A DNA stretch of 64,000 nucleotides, taken from NCBI RefSeq assembly GCF_016860525.1, contig NZ_BNEA01000015.1, forward strand, positions 2,542,001 to 2,606,000. Direction: 5' to 3'. The notes under the pieces are model-generated. The model was given only the letters and a program-made list of their open reading frames with translations, ran no database searches and was not told the origin of the DNA. How positions within the stretch are numbered: the stretch's first letter is position 1; every line of letters starts with the position of its first letter. This document shows, in pieces, positions 59,629-64,000 of this stretch. Position numbers and translations under genes: made by a program. This stretch comes from Streptomyces rubradiris. Lineage in GTDB: Bacteria > Actinomycetota > Actinomycetes > Streptomycetales > Streptomycetaceae.

Positions 59629-61524
59629 TCATGCCAGGCTGTCCCGCCACGCCCGGTGGAGGTCCGCGAACCGGCCCGTGCCCGCGACGAGTTCGGCCGG
59701 GGTGCCGTCCTCGACGATCCGGCCGCCCTCCATCACCAGGACCCGGTCCGCGATCTCGACGGTGGACAGCCGGTGGGCGATGACCACGGCGGTGCGGCCC
59801 CGCAGCACCGTCGCCATCGCCCGCTGCACCGCCCGCTCCCCCGGCACGTCCAGCGAACTGGTCGCCTCGTCCAGGATCAGCACGGCCGGATCGGCGAGCA
59901 ACGCCCGTGCGAAAGCGACCAGTTGGCGCTGGCCCGCCGAGATGCGGCCGCCGCGCTTGCGGACGTCGGTGTCGTAGCCGTCGGGCAGCGCGTTGATGAA
60001 CTCGTGCGCGCCGATGGCCTTCGCCGCCCGCTCGATCTCCTCCCGGCCGGCGTCGGGCCGGCCGAGGCCGATGTTGTCGGCGACCGTGCCGGAGAACAGG
60101 AACGCCTCCTGCGTCACCATGACCACGCCACGCCGCAGTTCGGCCGTGGACAGCTCGCGCAGGTCCACGCCGTCCAGCAGCACCCGCCCGGCGGAGGGGT
60201 CGTAGAACCGGGCGAGCAGCTTGGCCAGGGTGGACTTGCCCGCGCCGGTGGAGCCGACGACCGCCACCGTCTGTCCGGCGGGCAGGGTGAGGTCGAAGCG
60301 GGGCAGCACCTCGCCGCCGGTGCGGTAGCCGAACCGGACCCCGTCGAACACCACTTCACGTCCCGGGACGTCGCCCGCGCGTGGCGGGAGCTGGCGTGGC
60401 ACCCCCGGTTCGGGCACGGTCGGCTCCTGGGCCAGCAGACCGGCGATCTTCTCCAGGGACGCGGCGGCCGACTGGTAGGAGTTCAGGAACATGCCGAGCC
60501 GGTCGATCGGGTCGTACAGGCGGCGCAGGTACAGCACCGCCGCCGCCAGCACACCCAGCTCCAGCGAGCCGGAGGCCACCCGGTGGGCGCCCCACAGCAC
60601 GATCGCCGCGACCGCCGTGTTGGCCACCAGCCGGGAGCCGACCACATAGCGGGCCATCTCCAGCAGCGCGTCCCCGTTCCTGCGCTCGTGCCGGGCGTTC
60701 AGGATCGCGAACTCGGCCTCGTTCGCTGCCTCCCGGCGGAAGGCACGCACCGGGCGGATGCCGTTCATCGTCTCCGTGAACTTCACGATCACCGCCGCCA
60801 TCGCCGTGGACTTCGCGCCGTACACCCGCCCGGCGCGCCGCCGGTAGATCCGGACGAGCAGGTACAGCGGCCCGAAGGACGCCACCGCGACCGCGCCGAG
60901 GCCGAGGTCCAGCCAGAGCAGCAGGGCCGAGACGGAGATGAAGGACAGGATGACGGTCACCAGTTCCTGGAGCCCCTCGTCGAGGAGTTCGCGCAGCGAC
61001 TCCACGTCCGTGGTGGCCCGGGAGATCAGCCGGCCCGAGGTGTACCGCTCGTGGAAGTCGATGCTCAGCGCCTGCGCGTGCCGGAAGATCCGGCCCCTGA
61101 GGTCCAGCAGCACGTCCTGGCTGACCCGCGCGGAGACCTCGATGAACGCGAACTGCAAAGCGCCCGAGGCGAGGGCGCACAGCAGATAGCCGGCGGCGAT
61201 CGCGATCAGCGGGCCGTCGCGGTCGTGCCGGATGGCCGGTACGGCGGTGTCGATGGCGTACGCCACCAGCAGCGGGCCCGCCTGCACCGCCGCCTGCTGG
61301 AGCAGCAGCAGGAGCGTGGTGACCGCGACCCGGGCCTTCATCGGCGCGAGCAGCGAGCGCAGCAGGGCGGCGGTGGCGCCGGGCGGGACGGGCAGGACGT
61401 CCCGGTCGAAGGCGTCGCCCCGGCCGCCCGCGCCGCCGTCGCCGTCCGGGTCCTGGGTGCGGCCGGGTTCGCCGACGGTGACGGCGGGGGTGGAGGCGGG
61501 GGTGGAGGCGGACGTGGTGGTCAT
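59629..61524 (-). CDS. Heterodimeric ABC exporter, catalytic subunit
   Basis: 631 residues; N-terminal Ala/Thr/Pro-rich arm, six TM helices (about 55-340), then an NBD. Walker A VGSTGAGKSTLAKLL, Walker B VLILDEATSSLD with the catalytic Glu, and H-loop IAHRLSTVEIAD. The signature is RISAGQRQL rather than LSGGQ. Its ATG overlaps the stop of the partner gene (ATGA). The Glu marks this as the subunit with the competent Walker B. Confidence 0.94.
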   Translation of the reverse strand: MTTTSASTPASTPAVTVGEPGRTQDPDGDGGAGGRGDAFDRDVLPVPPGATAALLRSLLAPMKARVAVTTLLLLLQQAAVQAGPLLVAYAIDTAVPAIRHDRDGPLIAIAAGYLLCALASGALQFAFIEVSARVSQDVLLDLRGRIFRHAQALSIDFHERYTSGRLISRATTDVESLRELLDEGLQELVTVILSFISVSALLLWLDLGLGAVAVASFGPLYLLVRIYRRRAGRVYGAKSTAMAAVIVKFTETMNGIRPVRAFRREAANEAEFAILNARHERRNGDALLEMARYVVGSRLVANTAVAAIVLWGAHRVASGSLELGVLAAAVLYLRRLYDPIDRLGMFLNSYQSAAASLEKIAGLLAQEPTVPEPGVPRQLPPRAGDVPGREVVFDGVRFGYRTGGEVLPRFDLTLPAGQTVAVVGSTGAGKSTLAKLLARFYDPSAGRVLLDGVDLRELSTAELRRGVVMVTQEAFLFSGTVADNIGLGRPDAGREEIERAAKAIGAHEFINALPDGYDTDVRKRGGRISAGQRQLVAFARALLADPAVLILDEATSSLDVPGERAVQRAMATVLRGRTAVVIAHRLSTVEIADRVLVMEGGRIVEDGTPAELVAGTGRFADLHRAWRDSLA

Positions 61525-63380
61525 CGGGAGTCCTCCCGTTCCCCGGACATCAGATGGGCGTACTCGGCGTTGTCGCGCAGCAGTTGCCGGTGGGTGCCGA
61601 CGGCCGCGATCCGGCCGCCCGAGAGCAGGGCGACCCGGTCGGCGAGCAGCACCGTGGACGGGCGGTGGGCGACGATCAGCGCCGTGGTGTCGGCGAGGAC
61701 CTGCCGCAGCGCGGCCTCCACGGCGGCCTCGGTGTGCACGTCCAGGGCGGACAGCGGGTCGTCCAGCACGAGGAACTCCGGCCGGCCGACCACCGCGCGG
61801 GCCAGCGCGAGACGCTGGCGCTGGCCGCCGGACAGGCTGAGGCCCTGCTCGCCCACGCGGGTGTCGGTGCCCTGCGGCAGCGCGTGCGCGAAGTCGGCCC
61901 GGGCGATGGCGAGGGCCCGGTCCAGTTCGGGCTTCCCGGCCCCGTCCGGGGCGCCCATCAGCACGTTCTCGCCGACGCCGGCCGAGAACAGGGTGGGTTC
62001 CTCGAAGGCCACGGCGACCCTGGCACGCAGCTCCTCGCGGGGTATCCCGGTGATGTCCACGCCGTTCAGCGTGATCCGGCCGGAGGTGACCTCGTACAGG
62101 CGCGGGACGAGGGCGGTGAGCGTGGTCTTCCCGCTGCCGGTGGCGCCGACCAGGGCCATGGACTCCCCGGCCCGTATGTGCAGGTCGATGCCGTCGAGGA
62201 GGGGCGGGGAGCCGGCAGGCGCGTCGGGATACCGGAACCGCACCCCCTCGAACCGGATCCCGGATGCGGCGCCCGCCTCGGCCCGGGACGCCGGGCCCGA
62301 TGCGGGGACGGGCGCGGTACGGGCTCTGGACTCGGGCTGAGCCTCACCCGCCCCCGCGGTTCCCGGCGCGGTGCCCTCGCCGCTCCCCTCCACCTCCTCG
62401 TCCATCACCTCGAAGTAGCGTTCCGTCGCCGTCGCCGCCTCCTGGCTCATCGCCAGCAGGAAGCCGATGGAGTCGACGGGCCAGCGCAGCGCCAGCGCGG
62501 TGCTGAGGAAGGCGACCAGCGTGCCCGCGGACAGCTCGCCGTCGGCGACGCGGACGGCGCCGAGGACCAGGGCCGCCCCGATGGCCACCTCGGGCAGCGC
62601 CACGATGACGCCCCAGATGGTGGCGAGCAGCCGCGCCTTGCGCAGTTCCGTGCCCCGCAGCCGGCCGGCCAGTTCCCGGAAGGCGCGCGCCTGGCTGCGG
62701 TGCCGGCCGAAGCCCTTGACGACGCGGATGCCGAGCACGCTCTCCTCGACCACCGTGGTCAGGTCCCCGACCTGGTCCTGGGCGCGCCGGGCCACCTGCG
62801 CGTACCGCCGTTCGAAGACCGCGCAGGTCCACATCACGGGGACGGCCGGGCCGAGGATGACCAGGCCCAGCATCCAGTCCTGCACCAGCATGATGGACAC
62901 GCCGACCAGGATCGTCACGCCGTTGACCAGCAGGAAGGTCAGCGGAAAGGCGAGGAACACGCGCAGCAGCATCAGGTCGGTGGTGCCGCGCGAGAGCAAC
63001 TGGCCGGACGCCCAGCGGTCGTGGAAGGCCACCGGCAGGCGTTGCAGCCGGCGGTACAGGTCCGCCCGCAGCTCCGCCTCGACGCGGGACAGCGGCCGGG
63101 CCACGAGCCAGCGCCGGATGCCGAACAGGACCGCCTCGGCGATGCCGAGCAGCAGCAGGTAGAGCGCGCCGAGCCACACGCCCGCCGGGTCGTGGTCGGC
63201 GACCGGCCCGTCCACCAGCCACTTCAGCACGAGCGGGATCACCAGCCCGGTGCAGGAGGCGACGACCGCGACGAGCGCCGCGGTGAACAGCCGGGCGCGC
63301 ACGGGGCGCACGTACGGCCACAGGCGCAGCAGGGTGCGTACGGCGGAACGGTCGGCGGTCGAACGTGTAGTGGACATCAT
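61521..63380 (-). CDS. Heterodimeric ABC exporter, subunit with degenerate Walker B
   Basis: 619 residues. Six TM helices, then a 40-residue Gly/Ala/Glu/Pro-rich linker (about 335-375) before the NBD. Walker A VGATGSGKTTLTALV, canonical signature LSLSGGQRQRLALARA, but Walker B ends LVLDDPLSALD, with Asp in place of the catalytic Glu. Together with the partner's altered signature this predicts one degenerate and one active ATP site, as in TM287/288- or TmrAB-type exporters. Start ATG could be either of two adjacent Met codons. Confidence 0.94.
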   Translation of the reverse strand: MMSTTRSTADRSAVRTLLRLWPYVRPVRARLFTAALVAVVASCTGLVIPLVLKWLVDGPVADHDPAGVWLGALYLLLLGIAEAVLFGIRRWLVARPLSRVEAELRADLYRRLQRLPVAFHDRWASGQLLSRGTTDLMLLRVFLAFPLTFLLVNGVTILVGVSIMLVQDWMLGLVILGPAVPVMWTCAVFERRYAQVARRAQDQVGDLTTVVEESVLGIRVVKGFGRHRSQARAFRELAGRLRGTELRKARLLATIWGVIVALPEVAIGAALVLGAVRVADGELSAGTLVAFLSTALALRWPVDSIGFLLAMSQEAATATERYFEVMDEEVEGSGEGTAPGTAGAGEAQPESRARTAPVPASGPASRAEAGAASGIRFEGVRFRYPDAPAGSPPLLDGIDLHIRAGESMALVGATGSGKTTLTALVPRLYEVTSGRITLNGVDITGIPREELRARVAVAFEEPTLFSAGVGENVLMGAPDGAGKPELDRALAIARADFAHALPQGTDTRVGEQGLSLSGGQRQRLALARAVVGRPEFLVLDDPLSALDVHTEAAVEAALRQVLADTTALIVAHRPSTVLLADRVALLSGGRIAAVGTHRQLLRDNAEYAHLMSGEREDSR

Positions 63381-63754
63381 CGCGAGCGTACGGACCGTCC
63401 CCGGCGAGGCCCATCGAGTTTTGGCCGTACCTCACCGGGACATCGGACCTAGGACCGGGGTCGCAGGGGCGGGCCTCCCCAGAACACCGCGCCCCAACAG
63501 TTCGCATACCGAACATGAACATCCGGTCAACGAACCATTTCCGGCCAAGTTTGTGATGCGCTCCTGACAGGTGGCGGGATCTCCTGCCACTCTTCCCAGG
63601 CCGACTCACAGCGACCCCACAGCCCTCTCGTACGCGCGTGGGCCGGCCGAGCACCCGCACCTGGTTCCGCGTAACGCCCTGTTCTGCCCGGACGCCCGAA
63701 CCCACCGTCCGGTCTCCCCTGGCCGCGCGACCCGCGGTCTCGCAGAAGGAGTCA
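63381..63754. other. Divergent region between ABC exporter and metalloprotease genes
   Basis: 374 bp without a supported gene. It carries AT-richer sequence near 63500-63545 (CATACCGAACATGAACATCC), a possible promoter for the rightward protease gene, and a palindrome at 63571-63590. Confidence 0.5.
63571..63590. promoter_or_regulatory. Palindrome upstream of the metalloprotease gene
   Basis: GTGGCGGGATCTCCTGCCAC: 9-bp arms with one mismatch, 165 bp before the protease start. Candidate operator or 5' leader hairpin. Confidence 0.4.
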
Positions 63755-64000
63755 GTGTTGAGAAGCAGTTCCTCTCGCGGACGCACCTCCCACACCGCAC
63801 GGCGCCGCACCGCGCACCACCGCACCGCCACCGTCGCCCTCGCCGGCGTCGCCGCCCTGATCGCCGCCGCCGTCCAGGCCGGCGCCGCCACCGCCACCCC
63901 GCAGGCACCGCGGCCGGGCCAGGCGAACCCGGCGCACACGGCGGTCAAGCTGACCCCCTCGCAGCGCGCCGAACTGATCCGGCACGCCGACGCGGGCCGG
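63755..64000 (+). CDS. Secreted metalloprotease, N-terminal part (partial)
   Basis: The first 82 codons only; the gene continues beyond the window. Either GTG 63755 or TTG 63758 is the start: AAGGAG lies 3 and 6 bases ahead respectively, favouring the TTG. A long signal peptide with basic N-terminus (RRRTAHHRTATVALAGVAALIAAAVQAGAATA) precedes KLTPSQRAELIRHADAG, which resembles the pro-region start of Streptomyces thermolysin-like (M4) neutral proteases. The catalytic domain is not visible, so family is inferred from the pro-peptide start and gene order memory. Confidence 0.65.
   Translation, partial: MLRSSSSRGRTSHTARRRTAHHRTATVALAGVAALIAAAVQAGAATATPQAPRPGQANPAHTAVKLTPSQRAELIRHADAGR

Overview
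The window reads as a chromosomal core segment of a Streptomyces species. Support: very high GC with G/C-biased third codon positions; many GTG starts; frequent GTGA/ATGA stop-start overlaps; and hallmark genes (an RmdB-type GGDEF-EAL protein, a CabB-like EF-hand protein, a SigE-family ECF sigma factor, Tat-exported enzymes, a glycine riboswitch ahead of gcvT). Gene order from gatB to ligA and from gcvT to the start of a secreted metalloprotease resembles what is remembered of the S. coelicolor SCO5447-SCO5502 region. That comparison is from memory and was not computed. No prophage, integrase, transposase, CRISPR array, rRNA or tRNA was found.

Layout. 0-4 kb: 3' end of a methyltransferase gene, then the gatC-gatA-small membrane gene-gatB operon (minus strand) for Gln/Asn-tRNA amidation. 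4-11.7 kb: a cupin gene broken by a repeat element, an RmdB-like c-di-GMP enzyme, ligA coupled to a MetE-like protein, a short-chain dehydrogenase and a LOG-like protein. 11.8-16.8 kb: DUF427 protein, hydrolase, the mnmA/cysteine desulfurase pair for tRNA thiolation around a Tat-exported amidase, and two small membrane proteins. 17-22 kb: TetR and WYL regulators with visible operators, DinB protein, thioesterase, esterase, TRIC channel. 22-30 kb: a secreted M1 peptidase and a five-gene oligopeptide ABC importer. 30-38 kb: two SseB-like genes and a P-loop ATPase divergent from a tandem glycine riboswitch and gcvT-gcvH-glyA-sdaA, a glycine/serine module. 38-47 kb: membrane/WD40 pair, secreted PI-PLC, GH25 lysozyme, F420/NADP-type reductase, a leuA paralogue with its own Leu-rich leader peptide and hairpin, an ABC ATPase, CabB, a MerR regulator and a truncated GNAT gene. 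47-54 kb: RsbW-like ATPase, enoyl-CoA hydratase, two tandem lipoprotein L,D-transpeptidases and glgX. 54-64 kb: ECF sigma factor with a TM partner, two lipid-linked-sugar type glycosyltransferases, a Cys-containing leader peptide with a hairpin ahead of a Tat-exported sulfatase, a GNAT protein, an asymmetric heterodimeric ABC exporter and the start of a secreted metalloprotease.

The main interest is regulatory. Three amino-acid-sensing leaders are visible: a glycine riboswitch at gcvT, a Leu leader at leuA and a Cys leader at the sulfatase. Several palindromic operators sit next to their probable regulators. Two interspersed repeat elements are present, one inside a gene. Short tandem duplications mark several gene 3' ends between 10 and 18 kb. 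The best candidates for under-described biology are the Cys-leader/hairpin/sulfatase arrangement, the SseB-SseB-ATPase block beside the glycine/serine module, and the leuA-ABC ATPase coupling.
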